Source of the DNA: an uncultured Collinsella sp.
Lineage (GTDB): Bacteria > Actinomycetota > Coriobacteriia > Coriobacteriales > Coriobacteriaceae
Assembly: GCA_958427355.1 (NCBI GenBank)
Contig: CAUACA010000011.1
Coordinates: forward strand, 1 to 59,932
DNA: 59,932 nt
Direction: 5' to 3'
Shown: positions 1 through 10,085 of the stretch, one piece after another
How positions within the stretch are numbered: position 1 is the stretch's first letter
Layout of the letters: every line of letters starts with the position of its first letter
The notes under the pieces: model-generated
What the model saw: the letters and a program-made list of their open reading frames with translations, nothing else
Database searches by the model: none
What the model was told of the DNA's origin: nothing
Program-made: the position numbers and the translations under genes

Positions 1-547
1 CGTTGGCGAGGTCTTCTTGAGCGGCTGCAACTGCACGTTGCGCCTCGGTAACGTTGCGATCGAGCTCGTCGTTTTTAATGGTCATAAGCACGTCGCCCTC
101 GTTGACGGATTGGCCTGCCTGCACGTTGATAGAATCGACCGTGCCGTCGACAGAAGGGGAGACCACTGAGGACGAAATGGGTTTGAGCTGGCCTTTCGCC
201 TCGACCGTTGTGGTAAACGTGCCCTCGGTCACCATGTCGGTCACAGGCCCGCTAGCGCCTTGTGGCTGCGCATTGATAACCAGGGTTGCGACAATGGCAA
301 TGAGCGCGATGGCACCTACGACGCCGGCGGCAATACCGCGTCGAATCAGCTTTATGCGTCGACGTTCGGCACGTTTTGCTTTGAGCTTGGCGTAGGCCTC
401 TTCGTCGGAAATCTCGGTTGTATCGCTTGTGCTGCCATTTTGCTGTGTGGCGTGCACGTCTGTTATGAGGGGAATCGTTTCGGTGGCACCCTCGGGCGCT
501 CGCTCGGTATCATTTGGTCCCGAGCTGATGGTGGGGACATTCGACAT
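1..547 (-). CDS. Membrane fusion protein (HlyD/efflux periplasmic adaptor family), 3' end outside window
   Basis: Reading the minus strand from an ATG at 547 (AAAGGAG just upstream) gives an open frame that runs off the left edge after about 182 codons. A hydrophilic Thr/Glu-rich cytoplasmic N-terminus is followed by a basic stretch (AERRRIKLIRRG) and one membrane segment at about residues 62-82. Next comes a lipoyl/biotinyl-like half-motif (VSPSVDGTVDSINVQAGQ, then EGDVLMTIKNDEL), and the start of a coiled coil at the edge. This is the layout of adaptor subunits that link an inner-membrane exporter (often MacB-like ABC in Gram-positives) to the outside. The partner transporter should lie further left. 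The family call is good; the substrate is unknown. Confidence 0.8.
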   Translation of the reverse strand, partial: MSNVPTISSGPNDTERAPEGATETIPLITDVHATQQNGSTSDTTEISDEEAYAKLKAKRAERRRIKLIRRGIAAGVVGAIALIAIVATLVINAQPQGASGPVTDMVTEGTFTTTVEAKGQLKPISSSVVSPSVDGTVDSINVQAGQSVNEGDVLMTIKNDELDRNVTEAQRAVAAAQEDLAN

Positions 548-580
548 GGCGTCTCCTTTATAGAAAGTTCCTCAATAAGT

Positions 581-612
581 ATATGCGCCCGTCGCGTGAG
601 GCGGGCGCATAT
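581..612. repeat. Intergenic hairpin between L,D-transpeptidase and the adaptor gene
   Basis: Perfect 11-bp inverted repeat (ATATGCGCCCG at 581-591 and its complement at 602-612) with a 10-nt loop. It lies between two minus-strand genes, 34 nt upstream of the adaptor start. There is no clear T-tract on the minus strand, so it is at best a weak terminator or a processing hairpin. Confidence 0.5.
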
Positions 613-676
613 GGCGGATTCTTTCGGAACTGTTAGATTGGAGCGTCAGTTTCCCGTTGTGTGAAGGCGTGTTTTC

Positions 677-2410
677 CTACGAGTGGACAACCACGCACAG
701 GCCGACTTTGATGCAATCGTGCAGTGCCTTGGCATCGGCCAGGCGCAGGTTGATGCAGCCGTGGCTACCGCACCATTTATAGGACTCGGCATTATCGAAG
801 CTCTTGTCGTTTTGCCAGGTGGCATCGTGGAAACCGATCATATTGCCCTCGAACGGCATCCAGTAGCTCACCGGGCTCTCGTATTTGGGCTTACCGGTCT
901 CGGGGTCCTTGGCTCCGATCAGGGTGCTGCCGCCGTCGTTGCTGTTGATTTGCCACACGCCCTCGGGGGTGGCGTCTTCGCCCGGTTTGCCGGAAATAAA
1001 GTTGGCCTCCCAAACGATATTACCGTTCTCGTCATAGTAGCGCGCGTGCTGCTCGGACAGGTCGACGTCGATATACGCCTTCCAGTCGGGCTCTCCCTTT
1101 GCGGTAAAGGTGTCGGCCTTCTGGGAGTACTTGATCTCGATCTCGCCGGTCTGCTTGTTGTTAATGGCGTCCTCGACCTGCTTGGCGAGCGAGCTGCTGT
1201 CGATGGACCAACCAAAGTCACCGCCTTCGACGGCGCACTGCTTGCCATCGGCGCGCGTCCACCAGCGAGTGGAGCCCACGGTATTAAAGCCGTTGGCGAG
1301 CTCGGCTGCCCAGCTACTGATCTGCGACGTATCGAGCGTGGGGTTGGCCGGATCGGCAAAGCTGATCCACTGCAACACGGAGCTGCCGTCGACCTTTCCG
1401 GCATCCTCGCCGTTGAGCTTGAGGGTCACGTTGACGCCCAAGAAGTTGTTGGCGGCATCGCATGCGGCCTGAATCTGATCATCGGTCAGCGTGCCATTGA
1501 GAGGATCATAGGCATCGTTGCCGAGCTTGGAAAGATCGACGGTCTCGGCCAGCGAGGCAAGCTCGAGCTCGGCATACTTAATGACATGCTCGCGGTTGAG
1601 TTTTTCGTTGGAGCGCGCCTTCTCGACGGTAAACTTGCCGGCCTGCTCGTCATAGGAGCTATTGGCCTCGAACGTGCCCGAACGGCCCTCGTTAAACTCG
1701 TCGATGGCGGCGCCCAGATCCTTCTCAAACTGCTTTTGGTTAAAGGTGTCGGAGAGCATGGACAGGTCGACGTCTTGATCAAGATCGACTTCGTTGGGGG
1801 TGGCGGTTGTTTTGGTCTTGCCGCTTAAGGATTCCACAAGGCGGACCGGCCATACAAAGGCTTCGTTGTGGCTGATGATTTCTTTTGCGGCAGCTTCGCC
1901 GTCGACGATGGGCTCATCGGACTCGGGCTGATAGGTCCAGCTAAAGTCATCGCCTGTCACGGCGAGCTTATAGTGCTTCCATGCCGAATTGACCTTGGTG
2001 GCGGCAGACGAAGCGTTGGAGAACGAGACGTCGACGCCGGCGATGGTGGTGTTGGGGTAGGCTACCTGCGAAAACGCTACGACGCCTACTATATAGACAA
2101 TGACGATTAGGCCCAGGACGACAAATAACGTCGTCTTTTTGCCCGACTTATTGTTCTCAGCGGGTTTGCGCGCGGGGCCGCGATCGCCTCGAGCGTGCGT
2201 GGGGGGCTGCTTGGGCGCATTGCCGTTTGCCTGGCGCCGCTGACGTTGTTGACGCTGCTGTCGCTGTTGGTTCGGGTGTTGGGAAGCGTTTGCTGCACTA
2301 CGCTGCTGACCGTGGCTCGGCGCGATAGGACGCGGCGACTGAACGCCGCCGGTGTGCCTGCTCGGCTGCTGCGGATCGGGAATCAGTTGAATTCGATCGT
2401 TTTGCGACAT
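677..2410 (-). CDS. L,D-transpeptidase (YkuD) with peptidoglycan-binding region
   Basis: A 577-aa protein predicted to form 3-3 type or protein cross-links in peptidoglycan. The cytoplasmic N-terminus is rich in Pro, Gln and Arg (repeated RQQ near residues 45-60). One membrane anchor (about 95-118) leads to a long extracellular part resembling the VanW/PG_binding_4 domains found ahead of YkuD in actinobacteria and Firmicutes. The C-terminal YkuD domain carries the catalytic signature, ending SHGCINLRLADAKAL with the nucleophilic Cys near residue 553. The ATG at 2410 was chosen because GAAGGA lies 10 nt upstream; an ATG at 2419 sits directly on that ribosome site. Function is confident from the HGCINL motif; substrate specificity is inferred. 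Confidence 0.92.
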   Translation of the reverse strand: MSQNDRIQLIPDPQQPSRHTGGVQSPRPIAPSHGQQRSAANASQHPNQQRQQRQQRQRRQANGNAPKQPPTHARGDRGPARKPAENNKSGKKTTLFVVLGLIVIVYIVGVVAFSQVAYPNTTIAGVDVSFSNASSAATKVNSAWKHYKLAVTGDDFSWTYQPESDEPIVDGEAAAKEIISHNEAFVWPVRLVESLSGKTKTTATPNEVDLDQDVDLSMLSDTFNQKQFEKDLGAAIDEFNEGRSGTFEANSSYDEQAGKFTVEKARSNEKLNREHVIKYAELELASLAETVDLSKLGNDAYDPLNGTLTDDQIQAACDAANNFLGVNVTLKLNGEDAGKVDGSSVLQWISFADPANPTLDTSQISSWAAELANGFNTVGSTRWWTRADGKQCAVEGGDFGWSIDSSSLAKQVEDAINNKQTGEIEIKYSQKADTFTAKGEPDWKAYIDVDLSEQHARYYDENGNIVWEANFISGKPGEDATPEGVWQINSNDGGSTLIGAKDPETGKPKYESPVSYWMPFEGNMIGFHDATWQNDKSFDNAESYKWCGSHGCINLRLADAKALHDCIKVGLCVVVHS

Positions 2411-2467
2411 CGTATGCATATCCTTCGATTTTCGCCTTGCGGTTCATCGTGTTTTTACTGGGCTTGC

Positions 2468-2473
2468 ATTATA
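2468..2473 (-). promoter_or_regulatory. -10 element for the L,D-transpeptidase gene
   Basis: The minus strand reads a perfect TATAAT about 58 nt before the chosen start. No good -35 hexamer is visible 16-18 nt upstream, so promoter assignment rests on the -10 alone. Confidence 0.4.
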
Positions 2474-2559
2474 GCGATTGCCCTACTGTTTGTGGTACGG
2501 AAACGGTGGCATTCGAAAGAGCTGGGACAAATGTCCCACTATCGAGTCGTTCAGGGTCA

Positions 2560-4167
2560 CTACCCGCACACACCGCATTTTGCACAGGCCGAAAGTGCGG
2601 CCGGAGCCTGCGCGATGCCGCCCTTTGCCGTCTCGCGCAGCGTTGCCGGCAACGCATGACCCACCGAGAGCATGACATGTGCCATCTGGTCAAACGGCAC
2701 CAGGCTCTTAATGCCTGCGAGGGCGAGTTGTGCCGAGCTAAAGGCCGCTGCCACGCCGATGGCGTTGCGGTTTTGGCAGGGCACTTCCACGAGGCCACCG
2801 ACGGGGTCACAAACGAGACCCAGCAGGTTACTTAGCGCGATGGAGCTGGCGTCGAGCGCCTGCTCGGGCGTGCCGCCGAGCATCTGCACCAGCGCGGCGG
2901 CTGCCATGGCGGCGGCGCTTCCGACTTCGGCCTGGCAGCCGCCCTCGGCGCCGGCAACGCAGGCGCTTGTGGTGAGGTTGAGGCCGATGGCGGCTGCGCA
3001 GTAGAGCGCGTCCATGACCTGTTCGTCGTCGAGCTGCAGGCGCTCGGCGAGCGCAAGCACGCAGCCGGGCACAACACCCGCTGAGCCTGCCGTGGGGGCG
3101 GCGACGATCACGCCCATGGTGGCGGAGCGCTCGAGCACGGCCATGGCGCGGGCCACGGCGTCGGTCTGAACGGGGCCCATCAGGTTTGCACTCAAATCGT
3201 TGCGGCCGGTGGCTTCGACGAGCTTGGCCTCGCCGCCGATAAGCCCGCCGAGTGAGCGCAGCGGATTTGCGAGGGGGGCCGTGGTCTCCTCGCGCATGAC
3301 GTTGAGCACGCGGCGCATGGCGGCGACGGCGTGGGCCTCGCCGGTTAGACGCGCCTCGCGAACGGCCATGACGGCGCCGATGCTGAGCCCCATTTCCTCG
3401 CACGCATCGAGCAGCTGCTCGCCGTCGTCGAAGATCTCCTTGGCCGAGACGCCGGGGGAGAGCGACGAGGCAGAACCGGGGAGCTCGATAAAGGTCGCGT
3501 AATCGACATTGTCGAGCTTGCGCAGCATGGGGACGACGGTGTCGTCGGGCGCGCCGTCGGTCTCAAAGACGGAGTAGGCCTGGCCGCCCACTTCGGTGCG
3601 GTAGGTGCGGCAGAAAGCGATGTTTACGTGGGCGTAGGCGAGCAGGTTGGTGAGCGCGGCGAGTACACCGGGGACGTCCTTGTGTGCCACGAAGAGCGTG
3701 GAATACATGCCCGAGATGTCGACGCCGACGCCGTTAATGCGGCTGATGCGCATCTTGCCGCCGCCCAGGCTCTCGCCGCGGACCTGTGCCGTGGCGCCCG
3801 TGTCGTCGACCATGTCGATGTCGACGGTATTGGGGTGGATGGAGGCGTCGTCGCCCTTGATGTCAAAGTGATATTCTAGGCCCTGCTCGCGCGCGAGGTC
3901 GAAGGCCTGCTTGATGTTCTCGTCATCGGTGTCGAGGCCCAGGATGCCCGCGACGAGCGCACGGTCGGTGCCGTGGCCGCGGTAGGTGTGGGCGAAGGAG
4001 TTCCACAGGCCAAAGGTGACTTTGGTGATGCGGCCTTCCAACAGGCTGGCGGCAACTTGTGCGCAGCGCAGGGCGCCGGCGGTGTGCGATGAGCTGGGGC
4101 CGACCATGACGGGGCCCAAGATCTCGAATGCCGAGGTCGTAGCTAGTGTTTGCGGCTTGCCTGCCAT
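2560..4167 (-). CDS. sdaA: L-serine ammonia-lyase (iron-sulfur serine dehydratase), single chain
   Basis: A 535-aa enzyme converting L-serine to pyruvate and ammonia with a 4Fe-4S cluster. The order is beta domain (GPSSSHTAGALR, near residue 22), an ACT-like segment (about 160-215, GVLAALTNLLAYAHVNIAF), then the alpha catalytic domain. The alpha domain holds conserved Cys in TTSACVAGAEGGCQAEVGSA and VPCQNRNAIG that would ligate the cluster. In Bacillus the beta/ACT and alpha parts are separate SdaAB and SdaAA; here they are fused. The start at 4167 (MAGKPQ) is set by AAAGGAGC a few bases upstream; the reading frame stays open another 59 codons through a large hairpin but those codons are unlikely to be translated. 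It is probably monocistronic. Confidence 0.93.
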   Translation of the reverse strand: MAGKPQTLATTSAFEILGPVMVGPSSSHTAGALRCAQVAASLLEGRITKVTFGLWNSFAHTYRGHGTDRALVAGILGLDTDDENIKQAFDLAREQGLEYHFDIKGDDASIHPNTVDIDMVDDTGATAQVRGESLGGGKMRISRINGVGVDISGMYSTLFVAHKDVPGVLAALTNLLAYAHVNIAFCRTYRTEVGGQAYSVFETDGAPDDTVVPMLRKLDNVDYATFIELPGSASSLSPGVSAKEIFDDGEQLLDACEEMGLSIGAVMAVREARLTGEAHAVAAMRRVLNVMREETTAPLANPLRSLGGLIGGEAKLVEATGRNDLSANLMGPVQTDAVARAMAVLERSATMGVIVAAPTAGSAGVVPGCVLALAERLQLDDEQVMDALYCAAAIGLNLTTSACVAGAEGGCQAEVGSAAAMAAAALVQMLGGTPEQALDASSIALSNLLGLVCDPVGGLVEVPCQNRNAIGVAAAFSSAQLALAGIKSLVPFDQMAHVMLSVGHALPATLRETAKGGIAQAPAALSACAKCGVCG

Positions 4168-4192
4168 GGCTGCTCCTTTGTTTTGTCCCATC

Positions 4193-4317
4193 GTCCCGAG
4201 GGCGGGGCATAAGGTCGCCTGCTCGGACAGTCCTGCTCGCACGGAGAGCACATTAAGTGCTCTCCGGCTCGTGCGGAACTCGCGATCGACCTTATGCCCC
4301 GCCCTCGGGACTAAGGA
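4193..4317. repeat. Large two-level intergenic palindrome upstream of sdaA
   Basis: Outer arms of about 24 bp pair perfectly (they begin CCCGAGGGCGGGGCATAAGG on the left and end with the complement on the right). Inside is a second hairpin, GAGAGCAC-loop-GTGCTCTC, framed by GCACG/CGTGC. It looks like a REP/BIME-type element rather than a terminator, since neither strand continues into a T-tract. It lies between sdaA and the terminator of metK. Confidence 0.75.
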
Positions 4318-4406
4318 TACATGGTAGAGGCGCGTGTGCCCCAAAATTCATTGGCTGGTGACCTATTCCATGTCCCGCGGTGGCTCATCTTCACCACCGG
4401 TTAAAT

Positions 4407-4442
4407 AAAAAAGAAGTACCAGTTGGGGCCGGTACTTCTTTT
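4407..4442 (-). terminator. Intrinsic terminator of metK (possibly bidirectional)
   Basis: The inverted repeat AAAAGAAGTACC/GGTACTTCTTTT has a 10-nt loop. On the minus strand it is followed by a run of T, 37 nt after the metK stop. The A/T flanks let it work in either direction. Confidence 0.85.
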
Positions 4443-4479
4443 GGTGCGTCGATATTTGGTTGTAGCTTTTGCCGTTGGC

Positions 4480-5760
<1,281 letters not shown>

Positions 5761-5840
5761 GATTGTCCTTTCAAAAACGTGTCCCGGCGACCGTTACCAT
5801 TCCGCCGGGCTCTCTATGCAAGGGCACATCATAGCGCGTA
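5761..5840 (-). promoter_or_regulatory. Structured metK leader, candidate SAM-responsive element
   Basis: On the minus strand the leader holds a 7-bp hairpin, CCCGGCG/CGCCGGG (arms 5803-5809 and 5783-5789), with a 13-nt loop. A segment reading TGCCCTT upstream of it can pair with AAGGACA at the ribosome site, with one mismatch. A stem next to a maskable Shine-Dalgarno site in front of metK recalls translation-level SAM riboswitches of the SMK/SAM-VI kind. The match to a known family is not established from sequence alone. Confidence 0.35.
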
Positions 5841-5873
5841 AATCAAACATTCACACCCTTTCCGCACCTACTC

Positions 5874-5963
5874 ATTGGGGACAGACATAAATGACCAGCC
5901 TTAAACTAAGAACGTCTCCAACGACTGGTCATTTAAGTCTGTCCCCAATGAGTCCCCAATGAA
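5874..5963. repeat. Intergenic REP-like palindrome between metK and gltX
   Basis: Arms of about 26 bp begin CATTGGGGACAGAC and pair with one mismatch across a roughly 26-nt loop. A further partial unit (AGTCCCCAATGA) follows immediately. The GGGGACAGAC type of arm is familiar from REP sequences linked to Y1-type (RAYT) transposases in many bacteria; no such transposase is in this window. Confidence 0.7.
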
Positions 5964-6002
5964 TAGGTCAGTGCCCTTTGTGCGGAGGCTGCTTTGATGC
6001 TT

Positions 6003-6008
6003 TATACT
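6003..6008 (+). promoter_or_regulatory. -10 element for gltX
   Basis: TATACT lies 41 nt before the gltX start. The best -35 candidate (TTGTGC, 5978-5983) is 19 nt away, so the promoter is plausible but weakly specified. Confidence 0.4.
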
Positions 6009-6048
6009 AATGCGGTTAGACATCCATCCTGCAATCGAGGAGATTTCC

Positions 6049-7524
6049 ATGGCATCAGACGTTCGCGTCCGCTTTGCACCCTCACCGACGGGCAAGCTGC
6101 ACATCGGCGGCGCCCGCACCGCTATCTATAACTGGGCTTTTGCCCGCGCAAACGGCGGCACGTTCATCCTGCGCATCGACGACACCGACCCCACCCGTTC
6201 CACTGACGAGAACACGCAGATCATCCTGCGTGCCATGCGTTGGCTGGGCCTGGACTGGGACGAGGGCCCCGAGGTGGGTGGCGACTTTGGCCCCTATGCT
6301 CAGACCGAGCGCCTGGACCTGTACAAGCAGGCCGCCCAGAAGCTCTGGGATGAGGGCAAGGCCTATCCCTGCTTCTGCACCAAGGAGCAGCTCGACGCCG
6401 ATCGCAAGGCCGCTCAGGAGCGCAAGGACCCCTTCCAGGGCTATCAGCGCCGCTGCCGCGATCTTGATCCCGAGGAGGCACGCCGCCGCATCGAGGCCGG
6501 CGAGCCCTACGTCCTGCGCATCAAGGTGCCCGAGGACCGCGGCGACGTCGTCATCCACGACGCCGTTCACGGCGAGGTGACCTTCGACGCCAAGGAGCTC
6601 GACGACTTTGTCATCTTCCGCTCCGACGGCACGCCCACCTACAACTTTGCGACCGTCGTCGACGACGCCATGATGAAGATCACCCACGTCATCCGCGGCG
6701 ACGACCACCTGTCCAACACCCCGCGCCAGGTCATGGTCTACGAGGCCCTCGGTGCGCCCGTGCCAACGTTTGCCCATATCTCCATGATCCTGGGTGCCGA
6801 CGGCAAGAAGCTCTCCAAGCGCCATGGCGCCACCTCGGTGGAGGAGTACCGCGATGCCGGCTACCTGCCCGACGCCTTCGTCAACTACCTGGCGCTGCTC
6901 GGCTGGTCGCTCGACGGGCAGACCACGATCATCCCGCGCGATGTCCTGGCCAGCAAGTTCTCGCTCGACCGCATTTCCAAGAACCCGGCGACCTTCGATC
7001 CCAAGAAGCTCGATTGGGTCAATGCCGAGTACATCAACGGCATGTCCGATGCTCAGTTTGCCGACGAGATCATGGTCCCCGAGCTGCACGAGGCGGGTCT
7101 CATCGAGGGTAATGTAGAGTACGGCGAGGATTGGATCGACGCGCTTGCCGCCATCGTCAAGCCGCGTACCAAGATGCCGGCCGACGCCGTGACCGTCGCC
7201 GCTCCCATCTTTGCTACGGCCGAGACGCTCGAGTATGACGAGAAATCTGTCAACAAGGGTCTGGCCAAGGAAGGCATGGGTGCCATTCTGGATGCCGCCA
7301 AGGCCGTGCTCGAGGGCGTTACCGAGTGGACGGCTGCCAACATCGACGCTGCGCTTGAGCCTCTGCCCGAGCAGATGGACCTCAAGAAGCGCGTGGTGTT
7401 CCAGGCCGTGCGCGTCGCCGTCTGCGGCAACATGGTGAGCCCCCCGCTGGGCGAGACCATGGCGCTCGTCGGCCGCGACGACTGCCTGGCGCGCATCGAC
7501 CGCGCCCGCACGATGGCGCTGTAG
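6049..7524 (+). CDS. gltX: Glutamyl-tRNA synthetase
   Basis: A 491-aa class I synthetase that charges tRNA-Glu. The HIGH-type motif is in PSPTGKLHIGGARTA (residues 10-24) and the KMSKS-type motif is KLSKRHG near residue 253. A Cys pair (CFC, about 106-108) with a later Cys in RRCRD suggests the zinc-site insert of bacterial GluRS. A helical anticodon-binding half completes the normal family length. The ATG at 6049 is preceded by GAGGAG; an in-frame ATG 13 codons earlier has no ribosome site. The gene ends 24 nt before a terminator stem, so it is probably a single transcription unit. Confidence 0.97.
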   Translation: MASDVRVRFAPSPTGKLHIGGARTAIYNWAFARANGGTFILRIDDTDPTRSTDENTQIILRAMRWLGLDWDEGPEVGGDFGPYAQTERLDLYKQAAQKLWDEGKAYPCFCTKEQLDADRKAAQERKDPFQGYQRRCRDLDPEEARRRIEAGEPYVLRIKVPEDRGDVVIHDAVHGEVTFDAKELDDFVIFRSDGTPTYNFATVVDDAMMKITHVIRGDDHLSNTPRQVMVYEALGAPVPTFAHISMILGADGKKLSKRHGATSVEEYRDAGYLPDAFVNYLALLGWSLDGQTTIIPRDVLASKFSLDRISKNPATFDPKKLDWVNAEYINGMSDAQFADEIMVPELHEAGLIEGNVEYGEDWIDALAAIVKPRTKMPADAVTVAAPIFATAETLEYDEKSVNKGLAKEGMGAILDAAKAVLEGVTEWTAANIDAALEPLPEQMDLKKRVVFQAVRVAVCGNMVSPPLGETMALVGRDDCLARIDRARTMAL

Positions 7525-7547
7525 CAGCTGCGTAAACGCATGTATCC

Positions 7548-7580
7548 GAGCCCCGCTCACCACGAGTGGGGCTCTTGTTT
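7548..7580 (+). terminator. Intrinsic terminator after gltX
   Basis: Stem GAGCCCC/GGGGCTC (7548-7554 and 7568-7574) with a 13-nt loop, followed by a T-rich TTGTTT. It sits just ahead of priA. Confidence 0.8.
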
Positions 7581-7613
7581 CTAAAGACGTATGGGATGGG
7601 AGGCACAGAGACC

Positions 7614-10067
7614 ATGGCCGAGCAACTATCGCTGTTTGGTTCGCCCGAACCGGAGCAAGCTCCCATGAAGCATGCCCGCACGGCCGAGCAGGCCAAACCT
7701 GAGCCTGCGCCAGAGCCCATTGCCGCCTATACGAGCGTGGTCCTCGACATTCCCACCCGTGCGCTGTCCGAGCCGTTTGCCTACGGCATTCCGCAGTCCC
7801 TTGCCAATGAGGCCCAGATCGGGTCCACGGTCCTGGTCCACTTTGGCAACCGTGCGGCCGCGGGCTATATTGTCGACATTGCATCTGAGCTGGGCGACCT
7901 GCAAGGCAACAACGCCCTCGACCCCTCTCGCATCAAGCCCATCGAGGCCATCCTCAGCAAACCGCTCTTTAGCGCCGAGGCTGCACGCATTGCACGCTGG
8001 ATGAGCCGCGAGTATGTCGCTACGCTTTCCGAGTGCCTGCGCCTGTTCTTACCACCGGGTGGAAGCCCACGCGTGGTCAAGGGCGACGACGGCGTGTGGA
8101 CCGTTGAGCGCCCCGCCGTCAAACCCATCCAAAACCGCTGGGTCATGCTCACGCCCGAGGGCTTTGACTATACGCCGCCCAAGACAGCGGTTCGTCAGCG
8201 CCAGCTCATTGAGGCGCTCCAGTGTGGACCGGTCACGACGCGTGACCTCAACCTGCTCTACAACAATATGTCGGCGACCATCAAGGCGCTCGAAAAACGC
8301 GGCGTCGTGCTGGTGGAGGAGCGCCGCGCCTGGCGTGGCTGCAGCGATCAGACCACGCTGTCCTCGGCAAGCGGCAAAGCGCCGGTCGCACTTACGAACG
8401 GCCAGCAGCAGGCGCTCACGCAGATTGAGCGCGCTCGCCTGGACGCCCACGGCGACGTGGTCCTTGTCGACGGCGTCACCGGATCCGGTAAAACCGAGGT
8501 CTACCTCTCCGCCATCGAGCGCGTACTCGCGGTCGGCCGCTCTGCCTGCGTGCTTGTGCCCGAGATATCACTGACGGCCCAAACCGTCGGTCGCTTCCGC
8601 TCGCGCTTTGGCGAGACAGTTGCGGTCTTCCACTCGCGTCTTTCGGCCGGCGAGCGCCTGGACCAATGGGACATGGTCGCCAGCGGTGCCGCGCGCGTGG
8701 TCGTGGGCGCCCGCTCGGCGCTCTTTTGCCCGCTCTGCGACTTGGGCCTCATCATTATCGACGAAGAGCACGAGACCAGTTACAAGCAGGGCTCCAGTCC
8801 GCGCTACCACGCGCGCGAGGTAGCGGCCGAGATGGCGCGCCGCTACCGCTGCCCGCTCGTGTTGGGCTCCGCTACGCCTTCTGCCGAGGCCCTCGACCGC
8901 TGCCGCCGTGGCGCCTACAACGGTGCCACCTGGACGCGTGTCGAGATGCCCGAGCGCCCGGGACACGCCGTTCTGCCCGAGGTCCGCATTGCCGACCTGC
9001 GCCGCGAGTTTTCGCACGGCAGCCGCTCAATGTTTTCAAAGCCGCTGATGGAAGGCTTGGAACGCGTGGTTGAACGTCGCGAGAAGGCCGTGCTGCTGCA
9101 CAACCGCCGCGGTTTTGCGCCGTTCCTTATGTGCCGCGAATGCGGCTGCGTTCCCACCTGCAACCACTGCTCCACCGCGCTCACGTATCATGAACGCACG
9201 CACACGTTGCAATGCCACACCTGCGGTTCGTCCTGGCGCGTGCAACCCTATCCGGCGCCCACGAGTCGTTGCCCCAAATGCGGCAGCCGCTACCTAGCAA
9301 AAATGGGCCTGGGCACGCAGCAGATCGAGGACGCGCTGCACCAGATGCTGCCCGAGGACGTCGCCATCATTCGCATGGATGCCGATTCGACGCGTGGCAA
9401 GGACGCGCATAAAAAGTTGCTCGAGCAGTTCGATGCCGCCGATTGCGCGGTGCTGCTGGGCACACAGATGATCGCCAAGGGCCTCGACTTTCCCGAGGTT
9501 ACGCTTGTGGGTGTGGTCAATGCCGACTTTGCGTTAAAGCTGCCCGATTTTAGAGCGGGGGAGCGCGCCTACGATTTGCTGGAGCAGGTCGCCGGCCGTG
9601 CCGGACGCGGCGATCGCCCTGGCGAGGTCATCATCCAGACCTATCTGCCCGAGGATCCGGTCATCCGCGCCGTCGCCGAACACGACCGTTCGATCTTTAC
9701 CGACTACGACCTGGACCAGCGCCGCGACGCACTGTATCCGCCGTTTGTTCGCTTGGCCAACATTTTGGTGTGGTCGGCGAACCGAGACGACGCGCAGGAC
9801 TACATCGGGCGCATTGCAAAGCTTCTAAAGCGCCGCTGGCATGCTGCCGCGCCCGACTTTTTGCGGGCGGGGAGCGCCGTGCCGCAGGTGCTGGGCCCGG
9901 CTTCATGTGTAATCGAGAGAGCCAAAGACCGTTATCGCTTCCACCTGCTTGTGAAGTCGCCCGTGGGGTACCATGTCTCTGATGATATCGACGCCTGCCT
10001 CAAAGAGGTGGGCTCCGTGCGCGGCGTGAGCGTGAGCGTTGACGTCGACGCCTATGATTTGATGTAG
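7614..10067 (+). CDS. priA: Primosomal replication restart helicase PriA
   Basis: An 817-aa 3'-5' helicase that reloads the replisome at stalled forks. It has an N-terminal DNA-binding part, Walker A GVTGSGKTE (about residue 285), the DEEH box in IIIDEEHETSYKQG (about 380), and the zinc-binding cysteines (CRECGCVPTCNHC and later CHTC, CPKC; about 506-562). The helicase motif GTQMIAKGLDFPEV and a QVAGRAGRGDRPG motif follow. The length is slightly over the usual 730-800 because of an acidic/Pro-rich N-terminus. The ATG at 7614 is chosen because GGGAGG lies 10 nt upstream. def follows after an 18-nt gap, suggesting co-transcription. Confidence 0.96.
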   Translation: MAEQLSLFGSPEPEQAPMKHARTAEQAKPEPAPEPIAAYTSVVLDIPTRALSEPFAYGIPQSLANEAQIGSTVLVHFGNRAAAGYIVDIASELGDLQGNNALDPSRIKPIEAILSKPLFSAEAARIARWMSREYVATLSECLRLFLPPGGSPRVVKGDDGVWTVERPAVKPIQNRWVMLTPEGFDYTPPKTAVRQRQLIEALQCGPVTTRDLNLLYNNMSATIKALEKRGVVLVEERRAWRGCSDQTTLSSASGKAPVALTNGQQQALTQIERARLDAHGDVVLVDGVTGSGKTEVYLSAIERVLAVGRSACVLVPEISLTAQTVGRFRSRFGETVAVFHSRLSAGERLDQWDMVASGAARVVVGARSALFCPLCDLGLIIIDEEHETSYKQGSSPRYHAREVAAEMARRYRCPLVLGSATPSAEALDRCRRGAYNGATWTRVEMPERPGHAVLPEVRIADLRREFSHGSRSMFSKPLMEGLERVVERREKAVLLHNRRGFAPFLMCRECGCVPTCNHCSTALTYHERTHTLQCHTCGSSWRVQPYPAPTSRCPKCGSRYLAKMGLGTQQIEDALHQMLPEDVAIIRMDADSTRGKDAHKKLLEQFDAADCAVLLGTQMIAKGLDFPEVTLVGVVNADFALKLPDFRAGERAYDLLEQVAGRAGRGDRPGEVIIQTYLPEDPVIRAVAEHDRSIFTDYDLDQRRDALYPPFVRLANILVWSANRDDAQDYIGRIAKLLKRRWHAAAPDFLRAGSAVPQVLGPASCVIERAKDRYRFHLLVKSPVGYHVSDDIDACLKEVGSVRGVSVSVDVDAYDLM

Positions 10068-10085
10068 CAACCCGAAAGGATGGCC

